From an uncultured Opitutia bacterium (lineage in GTDB: Bacteria; Verrucomicrobiota; Verrucomicrobiae; Opitutales; UBA953), in contig CAIOLH010000055.1 of assembly GCA_903859115.1 (NCBI GenBank), forward strand, positions 1 to 7,328: a stretch of 7,328 nucleotides of DNA, read 5' to 3'. This document shows, piece by piece, positions 1 through 6,969 of the stretch. The notes under the pieces were generated by a model that saw nothing but the letters and a program-made list of their open reading frames with translations, had not been told where the DNA came from and did no database searches. Each line of letters starts with the position of its first letter. Position 1 is the first letter of the stretch. The position numbers were made by a program, and so were the translations under genes.

Positions 1-378
1 CACCTCACCGCTCCGGCAAGCATCGTGGGAGTAGTAGCACTGATTCTTGGATATTTAAGTTTCAAATTCTACGGACTGTTTGTCGGACAAGATAGCTTAC
101 AGAAAATTTCCCCACGCACCTATCAAGTTTTAGAATACCGCTGGATGGATACATTTTACAATTGGTACATCGATAAAGTTCAACGTCGCTTCGCCGAGTT
201 CATCGTGTTCCTCGATTTACTCGTCATCAACGGTCTCGCCGTGCGTTGGATTATTGGTGGCACCTTCGCAGCCCTAGGTCATGTCTCTTCAGCGATTTTT
301 CACCGCGGACAGACTCGTGCTTACGCCATCTGGATCACCCTCGGCTCGCTCCTCTTCATCTGGTTCCTCCTCCGATAA
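1..378 (+). CDS. nuoL: NADH-quinone oxidoreductase subunit L, C-terminal part (5' end outside window)
   Basis: Reading frame 1 is open from the first base (HLTAPASIVG...) to a TAA at 376-378, giving the last 125 residues of a protein whose start lies upstream. NuoL is the distal antiporter-like membrane subunit of respiratory complex I and carries part of proton pumping coupled to NADH oxidation. The fragment shows a membrane helix (about residues 6-22), then the amphipathic region typical of NuoL tails (YQVLEYRWMDTFYNWYIDKV), and a final hydrophobic helix (AIWITLGSLLFIWFLL). The NuoL tail pattern of a Tyr/Asp-rich 'YRWMDTFY' block followed by a Gly-rich turn and a 'YA-x(n)-LG' helix is recognisable. 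The next gene, nuoM, starts 3 bases after the stop, as in a nuoLMN operon, which supports the assignment. The main discriminating antiporter domain is not in the window, so the call rests on the tail plus context. Confidence 0.88.
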   Translation, partial: HLTAPASIVGVVALILGYLSFKFYGLFVGQDSLQKISPRTYQVLEYRWMDTFYNWYIDKVQRRFAEFIVFLDLLVINGLAVRWIIGGTFAALGHVSSAIFHRGQTRAYAIWITLGSLLFIWFLLR

Positions 379-381
379 TTT

Positions 382-1935
382 ATGGAAAATTTTAATACTG
401 TGAATTCCTCACTTCTACTCGCGGCGATCTTTACGCCGATTCTCGTCGGATTAATTCTCTTAATCGGAAGAAATCTGCCTCGCTCATTTGCCACAGGATT
501 TGCTCTGACTGCATTCACCCTGCCGGCTCTCATCGCCGTTTGGTTCTTCCTGCCCTGTGCCGAAGCGTACGGTTCAGTGACTCAATATCGTCAAACCAAC
601 ATCTGGGGTTTCTGTTTTGGCTTAAACGGTATCAGCTTACCCTTAATTGCCATGACCGCGCTGGTGGGTCTCGCTGCCGGAATCAAAGCACTCGATCAAG
701 AAGTTGAATCACGTAATAGTTATCTCGGTTTAATTCTCTTCATGCTCGGTGGAACGCTCGGAGTCTTTGGTACAAATAATATTATCGGATTTTATTTCTT
801 CCACGAATTCGCACTCATCCCCACTTTCGTACTCACCTTATTCTGGGGCGGTGAAGGTCGACGTTCTGCAGCGATGCAAATGGCAATCTACCTCACGGTC
901 GGTGCCATGCTTTCGTTAGCAGGTATTGTCATTGCAATGCAAACAGTCGGACTAGGCATCGAAGACGCCACCTTCGAACAATTATTCTTAGCACTCCATC
1001 AATCTCAATTACCTCTGCCTGCCGCAACGACAGCGCTCACATTATTTGGATTCGGCACGCTAGCCTCACTCTTCCCTTTCCACTCCTGGGCCGCACCGGG
1101 TTACTCTGCTGCACCTACTCCTGTATCCATGATTCACGCTGGAGCGCTCAAGAAATTCGGACTCTACGGAATTATCATGATTGTCGCTGCCACCATGAAA
1201 ATTGGCACCGGAACACTCAGTCACTGGTTCCTCTGGTGCGCAGTCGCTAACGTGTTTATCGTTGGACTGATTTGCTTCGGACAGCGCGACCTAAAACAAA
1301 TGCTCTCTTGGAGTTCCGTCGCCCACATGGGTCCTATTTTTGTCGGCATCTGGGTTTGCTCAACGCAAGGAGTCGCCGAAGGTCTCGACGCAGCGATCTT
1401 CTTGATGGTGGCTCACGGACTTTCCTGCGCCGCATTATTCCTTTTAGCTAATGGTGTTCGCGCTCGCACTGGCACCTATCGATTCGATGAACTGGGTGGA
1501 CTCGCTCGACACACTCCCGTGCTCGCTGCGTTCTTTATCGCTACCACCATGGCCTCGATCGGTCTCCCAGGTTTCGGAAATTTCTGGGGCGAACTCGGCG
1601 TCTTCCTCTCGCTCAGAAATCAGTCCTTCATTCTTCAAGCCTTCGTTGCGTCCACGGTTGTGATTTCTGCAATCTACGCTTTACGCGCAGTGGCTTCCGT
1701 ATTTTTCGGAAAAGTTTCTGCTACCATTGAAGCTCGTCAGGCTTATGCACCGATTGTTGATCTCAATGGCGCCGAACGCACCGCATCGATTATTCTTCTC
1801 AGTGCCTCACTGGTCATAGGATTTGTTCCTTCACTCATCACTCACTACACCAACCCGGAAGCAAAAGCTCTGGCACGAATCGCCCAACTAAAACCTTTCA
1901 AGGCTGTTCCGGTTCAAGAATCTCAAATTAAATAA
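382..1935 (+). CDS. nuoM: NADH-quinone oxidoreductase subunit M (complex I antiporter-like subunit)
   Basis: A protein of 517 residues (E. coli NuoM is about 509) with some 14 hydrophobic segments, acting in the inner membrane as one of three Mrp-antiporter-like proton channels of complex I. Residues expected for proton transfer are visible: Glu142 in FFHEFALIP (E. coli E144), Lys258 in LKKFGLYG (K234), Lys305 in RDLKQML (K265) followed by SSVAHMG, His345 in VAHGL, and Glu404 in GNFWGELG (E407). The stretch after His234 reads HSWAAPGYSAAPTP rather than the usual HTWLPDAH-x-x-APT, a local departure. The downstream PTPVSMIHAG resembles NuoL, but LKKFGLYG is NuoM-like. The start ATG at 382 lies 3 bases after the nuoL stop, with no Shine-Dalgarno sequence (the upstream bases are CCTCCTCC-rich), so translation is probably coupled to nuoL. 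Gene order L-M-N fits. Confidence 0.96.
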   Translation: MENFNTVNSSLLLAAIFTPILVGLILLIGRNLPRSFATGFALTAFTLPALIAVWFFLPCAEAYGSVTQYRQTNIWGFCFGLNGISLPLIAMTALVGLAAGIKALDQEVESRNSYLGLILFMLGGTLGVFGTNNIIGFYFFHEFALIPTFVLTLFWGGEGRRSAAMQMAIYLTVGAMLSLAGIVIAMQTVGLGIEDATFEQLFLALHQSQLPLPAATTALTLFGFGTLASLFPFHSWAAPGYSAAPTPVSMIHAGALKKFGLYGIIMIVAATMKIGTGTLSHWFLWCAVANVFIVGLICFGQRDLKQMLSWSSVAHMGPIFVGIWVCSTQGVAEGLDAAIFLMVAHGLSCAALFLLANGVRARTGTYRFDELGGLARHTPVLAAFFIATTMASIGLPGFGNFWGELGVFLSLRNQSFILQAFVASTVVISAIYALRAVASVFFGKVSATIEARQAYAPIVDLNGAERTASIILLSASLVIGFVPSLITHYTNPEAKALARIAQLKPFKAVPVQESQIK

Positions 1936-1947
1936 ACTTTTCGTATC

Positions 1948-3453
1948 ATGATTTCTCCGATGGCCACCACTGAACTCGCCTTTAAATTATTAGCCCCGCG
2001 CAATACGGACTGGGCTTCTATCCTTCCTGAAATTTCCGTAGCAGGCCTTGCCTTGCTCTGCCTCATCCAGGCGATGTTCCTGAATAAGAAACTCAACTGG
2101 CTCATCCCGACCACCGCAAGCATCGGATTAGGTTTAGTGATTTTAATGTCACTGATTCCTTTCACTCCATGGAATCCATGCACCGGAGTCGCTACTTCAA
2201 CTTTTTCTGGCTTACTTCAACTCAGTGATGTCACCTGCGGTTTTCGGATTACTTTTTTAATTTCAGCCCTGCTCACTAGTTTCATCGCGACAAAATTCCT
2301 GGAAGAACGTCACGCTGTAGTCGCTGATTACCACCACGTGGTCCTAGTCATCACCGCAGCATTCATGCTCTTAACTCAATCGAATCACTTCGTGAGTTTA
2401 TTCGTCAGCCTCGAAACCGCCGCCGTTGGACTTTATATTTTAGTAGGCTACCTAAGAAAGAGTGATGCTTCACTCGAAGCCGGTGTTAAATATTTAGTCG
2501 CGGGCGGATTAAGTTCAGCCCTCCTTCTGATGGGAATTGTTTTAGTTTATGGTTCGCTCGGCGCTACGACTCCCGACTCACTCAACTTCGATCAAATCGC
2601 CAAAGCCTTAACCGCGGGACACGGCACTGCCCTCACCCTCACCGGCGTAGCACTCATTTTAGGTGGAGCCGCTTTTAAGCTCGGAGCTTTCCCATTCCAG
2701 ACTTGGATTCCTGATGTTTATCAAGGCGCTCCTACGCCTACCACCGCTATACTCGGTACGGCTTCTAAAGCCGCCGGTGCATTCACATTATTCTTATTAG
2801 TAACCGGACCCTTTCAGCCTCTCGCATCGAAGTTAGCCCCTGTTTTAGCCATCACCACCATCCTCACTTTAATCGCCGGTAATCTCGCTGCACTCGCCGC
2901 CACAGACATCAAGCGTATCATCGCACTCTCAGGCGTATCTCATGCCGGCTTTATTCTCGCAGCCATCACGGGCATTTTAGTCGCCGGTGAAAATGGTGAC
3001 TACGACACTAACCTCTTAGCTTATTATTTAATCGCTTACACCATCGGCAGTTTCTTGGTCGCTCAAGCCCTCATCTCCATTCCTACCGCCGAAGATCATC
3101 GTCGTCCGTTACTACAATTGCGTGGCTTAATCCGCCGCTCCCCTGTTCTCGCAGGAGGCCTCGGTTTTGGCATCAGTTCCTTAGCGGGCATACCTCCTTC
3201 GATCGGATTCTTCGCTAAATTATTTATTTTAATATTACTCGCGAAAGTAAAACTCTGGTGGGTATTCGGTGCCGCTCTGCTCAGCGTAGCCGTCAGCATC
3301 CATTACTATTTCTCCATCATTCGCGAAGCAGTGGTTAGACCGACTGTTGATAATGAATCGATTGAAACGATTGAAGTGTCAGCGACTGCGAAATTTGTTA
3401 TCGGAGCGTTATCCGCTGCGACCATTATCGGCGGCTTACTGTTCTTCGTCTAA
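1948..3453 (+). CDS. nuoN: NADH-quinone oxidoreductase subunit N (complex I antiporter-like subunit)
   Basis: A protein of 501 residues (E. coli NuoN about 485) made of membrane helices; the third antiporter-like proton-pumping subunit of complex I. Family residues in order: Glu156 in SLETAAVGLY (E. coli E133), Lys181 in SLEAGVKYL, Lys244 in AFKLGAFPF, WIPDVYQGAPTP at 253-264, Lys274 in TASKAAG, Lys322 in TDIKRIIALSGVSHAG, and Lys424 in SIGFFAKLFIL. The gene begins 12 bases after nuoM. An in-frame ATG at 1960 is an alternative start; neither has a Shine-Dalgarno sequence, and 1948 is kept because it gives the longer N-terminus before the first helix. The stop TAA (3451-3453) overlaps the stop of the convergent recombinase gene. 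It is the last gene of the nuo unit here, since the next gene is on the other strand. Confidence 0.96.
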   Translation: MISPMATTELAFKLLAPRNTDWASILPEISVAGLALLCLIQAMFLNKKLNWLIPTTASIGLGLVILMSLIPFTPWNPCTGVATSTFSGLLQLSDVTCGFRITFLISALLTSFIATKFLEERHAVVADYHHVVLVITAAFMLLTQSNHFVSLFVSLETAAVGLYILVGYLRKSDASLEAGVKYLVAGGLSSALLLMGIVLVYGSLGATTPDSLNFDQIAKALTAGHGTALTLTGVALILGGAAFKLGAFPFQTWIPDVYQGAPTPTTAILGTASKAAGAFTLFLLVTGPFQPLASKLAPVLAITTILTLIAGNLAALAATDIKRIIALSGVSHAGFILAAITGILVAGENGDYDTNLLAYYLIAYTIGSFLVAQALISIPTAEDHRRPLLQLRGLIRRSPVLAGGLGFGISSLAGIPPSIGFFAKLFILILLAKVKLWWVFGAALLSVAVSIHYYFSIIREAVVRPTVDNESIETIEVSATAKFVIGALSAATIIGGLLFFV

Positions 3454-3467
3454 GAGCCCGATTTTTT
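3441..3467 (+). terminator. Possible weak intrinsic terminator at the end of the nuo operon
   Basis: GTTCTT (3441-3446) can pair with AAGAGC (3452-3457), including one G-T wobble, around a five-base loop. Four bases later comes a run of six T (3462-3467). The stem is short and AT-rich, and it sits across the nuoN stop codon and inside the 3' end of the convergent recombinase gene, so its composition is constrained by coding. It is the only terminator-like structure found near the end of the nuo genes; a Rho-dependent end is equally possible. Confidence 0.25.
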
Positions 3468-4397
3468 ACCGCGCGGATGGTGCTTGCGATGGGCTGCACT
3501 TAACGCGGTGCGTTCAACCGTCGTGTAAATCTGCGTCGTAGCGATATCGGCGTGCCCCAACATTTCTTGAATCGAACGTAAATCCGCACCGCCTGCTAAT
3601 AGATGCGTGGCAAAGGCGTGGCGAAGTAAGTGAGGTTTTACTGGCACATCAACTCCAGCCCGAAGAGCAGCCTGCTTAACACTTAACCAAAAAGTTTTTC
3701 GGGATAGAGCCTGGCCACGCGCGCTTAAAAAAAGTGCGCTTCCCGTTTTGGGGCGACTGAGTTTAGGCCGTCCGTCTTTTAAATAGTGCTGTAAAGTTTT
3801 TAAGGCCGATTCGCCCACGGGTACGACGCGATCCTTCGAGCCCTTACCTCTCACCCGCACGAGAGCTGATTCGATATCCACCGCTTGCAATTCGAGCCCA
3901 CATAATTCGGAAATACGTAGACCTGATCCATACATCAGTTCTAACATCGCTCGATCACGCAGACCTTGGGGTGTAGATGTATCGGGAGCGGATACAACCA
4001 GTGCGGCCTGCTCAGGAGACAGAATTGCGGGCAGACTACGTTTCATCTTGGGACTTCGGGCGAGCTCGGTGAAGTCATCGCGACGCACGCCCGATCTTAC
4101 CAAGTGTGCCGCAAAAGTTCGCACCGCTGAAATTCGACGAGCCAAGGAAGCTGAAGCATGACCCTTGCGGTTTAAAACTTTCACCCAAGATTCGATATCC
4201 GCTAAATTCACATCGACCCAACGAGTCCGACCCACGCTTGCGCAATGCTTAGAAAAACGCATCAAGTCGTCTTCATAAGCCTCGGTCGTGAGTTTAGCCA
4301 GTCCGCGCTCCAAGGCCAAATAAGCCAAGAAGGAATCCACCGGCTCCTGCAAATCGGGCGGCACCCCCTTACTCTTTGTCTGACGCGACTTACCCAT
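3450..4397 (-). CDS. xerD: Tyrosine site-specific recombinase, XerD type
   Basis: Reads as 315 residues from the ATG at 4397 (E. coli XerD 298). An in-frame GTG at 4421 would add 8 residues; neither start has a Shine-Dalgarno sequence, and the ATG is preferred as the stronger codon. The N-terminal SAM-like DNA-binding domain covers about residues 18-110 (VDSFLAYLALERGL...TEAYEDDL). The catalytic domain holds all six expected residues: Arg161 (GSGLRISEL), Lys185 (RGKGSKDR), His256 and Arg259 (PHLLRHAFATHLL), His282 (LGHADIATTQ) and the nucleophile Tyr291 (TTQIYT). Their spacing matches E. coli XerD almost exactly, and the ADLRSIQEMLGH block and HHPRG tail favour XerD over XerC. With XerC it would resolve chromosome dimers at dif during cell division. 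No integrase-type neighbours or attachment sites suggest a mobile element. The end overlaps the nuoN end by 4 bases. Confidence 0.93.
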   Translation of the reverse strand: MGKSRQTKSKGVPPDLQEPVDSFLAYLALERGLAKLTTEAYEDDLMRFSKHCASVGRTRWVDVNLADIESWVKVLNRKGHASASLARRISAVRTFAAHLVRSGVRRDDFTELARSPKMKRSLPAILSPEQAALVVSAPDTSTPQGLRDRAMLELMYGSGLRISELCGLELQAVDIESALVRVRGKGSKDRVVPVGESALKTLQHYLKDGRPKLSRPKTGSALFLSARGQALSRKTFWLSVKQAALRAGVDVPVKPHLLRHAFATHLLAGGADLRSIQEMLGHADIATTQIYTTVERTALSAAHRKHHPRGKKSGS

Positions 4398-4447
4398 GTA
4401 TCTATCTTTTATTGCACTCACGGGAAAGAGTCCATAACGATTCCCTC
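4398..4447. promoter_or_regulatory. Divergent spacer between xerD and argA, expected to hold both promoters
   Basis: About 50 bases separate the two divergent start codons, so both promoters should lie here or reach into the coding ends. On the plus strand TTGCAC (4413-4418) resembles a -35 box, but the best -10 candidates (CATAAC at 4433-4438, TAACGA at 4435-4440) are poor or badly spaced, and transcription from them would leave almost no leader before the argA ATG at 4448. GGGAAAGAG (4422-4430) is purine-rich but 17 bases from that ATG, too far for normal ribosome binding. Nothing clear is visible for xerD. The promoter role is inferred from gene orientation. Confidence 0.3.
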
Positions 4448-5773
4448 ATGGCAAGTCAGCGTGAAAAGGCAATGAAGCCCACCGACCTTCGTGGCATCCT
4501 CCGGTATGTTCCCATGTTCCGGGATCATGTCTTCGTCATTGCCGTCGATGGTTCGATTGTCAGCCATGAAAATTTTAATAATATCGTAACGGATATTGCC
4601 GTACTCAAAAGTCTTTCGATTAAAGTTATTTTAGTTCACGGCATCGGACATCAACTCGTCACCCTCGCCGGTGAACACAATATGACGGTTTCTGACATTC
4701 AAGGCGAAGGCATCACCGACGCACCAACCATGTCTCTCGCGCGTGAGGCCTCCGCATTAGTTTCCCAGACCGTGCTCGAACATCTTTCACAAGCGAATTT
4801 ACGTTGTGTCATTACCAACGCCGTCAGAGCTACCAACGTCGGAGTCATCAAAGGAAAAAATCATCTCTTCACCGGTAAAGTGGAAAAGGTAGATGTCACG
4901 ATTCTGAAAACGATGCTGTCGCAAGATATTTTACCGCTCGTCACCCCTATCGTCTGCGATCGCGAAGGCCAATCTTTACGGGTCAATAGTGACCATTTAG
5001 CGATGGAACTGGCCGCGGCCATGGGTGCATCGAAACTCATTTACCTGACTCCCTTTGCCGGACTGCAGATTGATGGTCAGGTGAAAATCAACTTACCGGA
5101 AGACGAACTGAAAAAAATCCTAAGTGATAAGAAAATTAAATTAGACCCACGGATCAGAAGTAAAGCCGTCCAAGCAGCGAAAGCTTTAGATGAAAACGTT
5201 CCTCGGGCGCACATTCTCGATGGTAGAGTTTTTGGCGGACTGCTTACTGAAATTTTTGATAAAGTCGGACTGGGCACCATGGTGCACGCCAACGACTACG
5301 ATCAAATCCGTCAGGCCAAAAAGAAAGATGCCCAAGCTCTCTACAATTTAGCCAAGCACGGCGCAAAGACGGATGCACTCGTCGGACGCACGCGTTTGCA
5401 AATCGAACAAACGATTCAGGAATTTTTCGTTTACGAAATTGACGACAGCATCATCGGCTGTGCAGCACTCCGCTCCTACCCAGGTGGTAAGTCGATGGAA
5501 GTCTGTGCCGTTTACGTTCAGCCCTTTTATCACGGTCGCGGCGTAGGTAAAAAGCTCGTAGAATACGCCAAACTCCGAGCGAAAAGCTTAGGTGCGAAAA
5601 AGTTAATCGCCCTCACCACACAAACCCAAGGCTTCTTCCAATCAGCCTGTAATTTTGTGGTTGGATCGCAAAACGATTTACCAGCCGCTCGCCGAAAAGA
5701 ACTTAAACTCAGCGGTAGAAATTCTCAAGTGCTTCAGTTTAATCTTAAAAAATTAAACAACAGCGTTCGCTAA
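4448..5773 (+). CDS. argA: Amino-acid N-acetyltransferase (N-acetylglutamate synthase), kinase-like plus GNAT domains
   Basis: Makes N-acetylglutamate from glutamate and acetyl-CoA, the first step of arginine biosynthesis, in the cytoplasm. From the ATG at 4448 it has 441 residues, very close to E. coli ArgA (443). An upstream in-frame ATG at 4376 would add 24 residues lying antisense to the xerD start and lacking family similarity, so it is rejected; an ATG at 4472 is also possible. Residues about 25-281 form the amino-acid-kinase-like domain (FVIAVDGSIVSHENFNNIV, VILVHGIGHQL, NSDHLAMELAAAMGASKLI, PRAHILDGRVFGGLLTEIF), in which the glycine-rich nucleotide loop is degenerate, as in other non-kinase ArgA proteins. 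Residues about 286-441 form the GNAT domain, with the acetyl-CoA loop HGRGVGKKL at 362-370 and LTTQTQGFF near 389. Arginine feedback is usual in the family but not readable here. Its stop abuts the stop of the convergent glycosylase gene. Confidence 0.93.
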   Translation: MASQREKAMKPTDLRGILRYVPMFRDHVFVIAVDGSIVSHENFNNIVTDIAVLKSLSIKVILVHGIGHQLVTLAGEHNMTVSDIQGEGITDAPTMSLAREASALVSQTVLEHLSQANLRCVITNAVRATNVGVIKGKNHLFTGKVEKVDVTILKTMLSQDILPLVTPIVCDREGQSLRVNSDHLAMELAAAMGASKLIYLTPFAGLQIDGQVKINLPEDELKKILSDKKIKLDPRIRSKAVQAAKALDENVPRAHILDGRVFGGLLTEIFDKVGLGTMVHANDYDQIRQAKKKDAQALYNLAKHGAKTDALVGRTRLQIEQTIQEFFVYEIDDSIIGCAALRSYPGGKSMEVCAVYVQPFYHGRGVGKKLVEYAKLRAKSLGAKKLIALTTQTQGFFQSACNFVVGSQNDLPAARRKELKLSGRNSQVLQFNLKKLNNSVR

Positions 5774-6670
5774 TTACGCAGGTAAAAAGTACGCCTTCTG
5801 TTTATCCGAAATCGGCATACCGAGTTTCGTCATAATCTGCATAAAGTCTTCCCAGACTAAACGCTTATTAGAAAGACTCGGACTGTGTAATAAGTAATTT
5901 GGATGTAGGGTCGGTAAAACTTCTAAGCCATCGACCTTTTGCCACTGTCCACGAATTTGCATGATAGGTGTCGTGGAATGCGTGAGAGCACCAAAAGCCT
6001 GCGCACCTACGGCCACGATGATTTGTGGTTTAATAATCTCAATTTGAGCCAATAAATACGGGCGATTAAAGGCGACCTCGGAAGCATTAGGCGGGCGCTT
6101 ACCAAACGCCGTCGGCGGCTTGGGACGCCAAGTCATTAAATTAGCGAAGTAACATTCTTTTTCAGTCAGGCCGGTGGCTGAAATAATTTTGCTTAATAAT
6201 TCACCCGCTGGACCAACAAAGGAACGATTCGCTTCCACTTCTTCTAAGGCAGGCGCCTCTCCCACGAAAAAAACTTTGGCGGTTTCGGACCCGCGACCAA
6301 AAAGAGCTTTTTTACCTTCGAGATGTTTTTGTGTCACTTCACACGCCTCGATTGTTTTTTGCAACCAGAGTATTTGCTCAGCCTTAGTTCCTGAAGGTAA
6401 TTTAATGACGGGCGGATTAGGCAAAGGATGTGAGACAATAATCGTTCCTTCGTTTTTAGTGACAGGAGTTGCGGGGCGAACCACGGGCTTCGTAACTGGC
6501 ACTGTGGTAACGGGTGCGGCAGGCTTCGGTGTGGCCGATACAACAGCTGCGCCCGCTAATTCTTTTAAGAGGGCGACGCTGTCGTCGGAAACGCTGACGC
6601 GTTTTACCCCGGCAGCCTTCTGCCTATATAATTCTTCTAAGAGAGCATCGATGGCTTCAGCGGGATCCAT
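5774..6670 (-). CDS. Uracil-DNA glycosylase superfamily protein, family-4-like, lacking most Fe-S cysteines
   Basis: A 298-residue protein that by family would excise uracil from DNA and start base-excision repair. Residues 1-40 form a predicted helical segment (AIDALLEELYRQKAAGVKRV) joined by a Pro/Thr/Val/Ala-rich, probably disordered linker (about 45-90) to the catalytic domain (about 97-285). Family-4 landmarks are FFVGEAP (134-140), SFVGPAGELL (150-159), NLMTWRP (177-183), RPYLLAQI (203-210), IIVAVGAQAF and the second active-site motif LHPNYLL (255-261). The iron-sulfur ligands expected in family 4 are mostly gone: Cys110 survives, but the others align with Thr113, Trp181 and Asn202, and the only further cysteine is Cys172. 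Motif A is also GEAPALEE rather than GEAPG. The ATG at 6670 overlaps the stop of the upstream gene (TAATG), implying translational coupling. No Shine-Dalgarno sequence is seen. Superfamily membership is secure; the exact subfamily and activity are inferred. Confidence 0.85.
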   Translation of the reverse strand: MDPAEAIDALLEELYRQKAAGVKRVSVSDDSVALLKELAGAAVVSATPKPAAPVTTVPVTKPVVRPATPVTKNEGTIIVSHPLPNPPVIKLPSGTKAEQILWLQKTIEACEVTQKHLEGKKALFGRGSETAKVFFVGEAPALEEVEANRSFVGPAGELLSKIISATGLTEKECYFANLMTWRPKPPTAFGKRPPNASEVAFNRPYLLAQIEIIKPQIIVAVGAQAFGALTHSTTPIMQIRGQWQKVDGLEVLPTLHPNYLLHSPSLSNKRLVWEDFMQIMTKLGMPISDKQKAYFLPA

Positions 6671-6969
6671 TAGGAAACGAGGTTCTCAATTGCACGAGCC
6701 AAGACGATATCCTTCTCCGTCACCCGATTACCAGCATCATGCGTGGTGAGTTTTAGGGTTACTTTGTTATAAATATTATGAATTTCGGGGTGATGGTTCA
6801 ACTTTTCGGCCTCAATACCCACTTTTACCAGAAAAGATAGAGCCTCGGAGAAGTTCTTTAACTTAATATCCATCAATAACTTATCATCTTCAAGTCTCCA
6901 GTTTTTTAGACCGCTTAAGGCGAGCTTAATTTGATCTGAATTTAACGGAGCGGACATCGGATTAATCAT
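6670..6969 (-). CDS. phhB: 4a-hydroxytetrahydrobiopterin (pterin-4a-carbinolamine) dehydratase
   Basis: A 99-residue protein of the PCD/DCoH family, which dehydrates 4a-hydroxytetrahydropterin so the cofactor of aromatic amino-acid hydroxylases can be recycled. The family signature is intact: EKLNHHPEIHNIYNKV (residues 55-70) with the active-site pair His59-His60, then LTTHDAG with His77, and TEKDIVLA at 84-91. Trp24 and the length also match. No hydroxylase gene lies in the window, so the physiological substrate is unknown. The start at 6969 is supported by AAGG nine bases upstream on the minus strand; an ATG at 6957 (MSAPLNSD) is an alternative. It is the first gene of a two-gene unit with the uracil-DNA glycosylase, sharing the TAATG overlap at 6668-6672. 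No functional link between the two products is obvious. Confidence 0.93.
   Translation of the reverse strand: MINPMSAPLNSDQIKLALSGLKNWRLEDDKLLMDIKLKNFSEALSFLVKVGIEAEKLNHHPEIHNIYNKVTLKLTTHDAGNRVTEKDIVLARAIENLVS

Noticed and set aside
1444..1663. Short open frames on both strands inside nuoM
   Set aside because: They lie inside a strongly conserved membrane-protein gene in other frames and have no recognisable features.
3450..4421. xerD as an integrase marking a mobile element
   Set aside because: Sequence and residue spacing match housekeeping XerD; neighbours are core genes, and no attachment-site repeats, tRNA or cargo genes are seen.
4376..4447. Longer argA start at 4376
   Set aside because: The extra 24 residues overlap the xerD start in antisense and match nothing in the ArgA family; the ATG at 4448 gives 441 residues, the usual length.
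5755..5776. Hairpin AGCG-TT-CGCT at the end of argA, with a T-rich stretch on the minus strand, as a terminator
   Set aside because: The loop is too small unless the stem shrinks to three pairs, and the T-rich stretch is offset by several bases and is part of argA codons.
6174..6749. A 191-codon plus-strand open frame opposite the glycosylase and the end of the pterin dehydratase
   Set aside because: It lies antisense to two clearly coding genes; the Ser/Thr/Ala-rich translation mirrors the Pro/Thr linker on the other strand and shows no family motif.
6764..6786. dif-like AT-rich stretch (TTATAAATATTATG) that could be a XerCD site
   Set aside because: It encodes the conserved NIYNKV part of the pterin dehydratase, and the two arms would be separated by about three bases rather than the six-base centre of dif.
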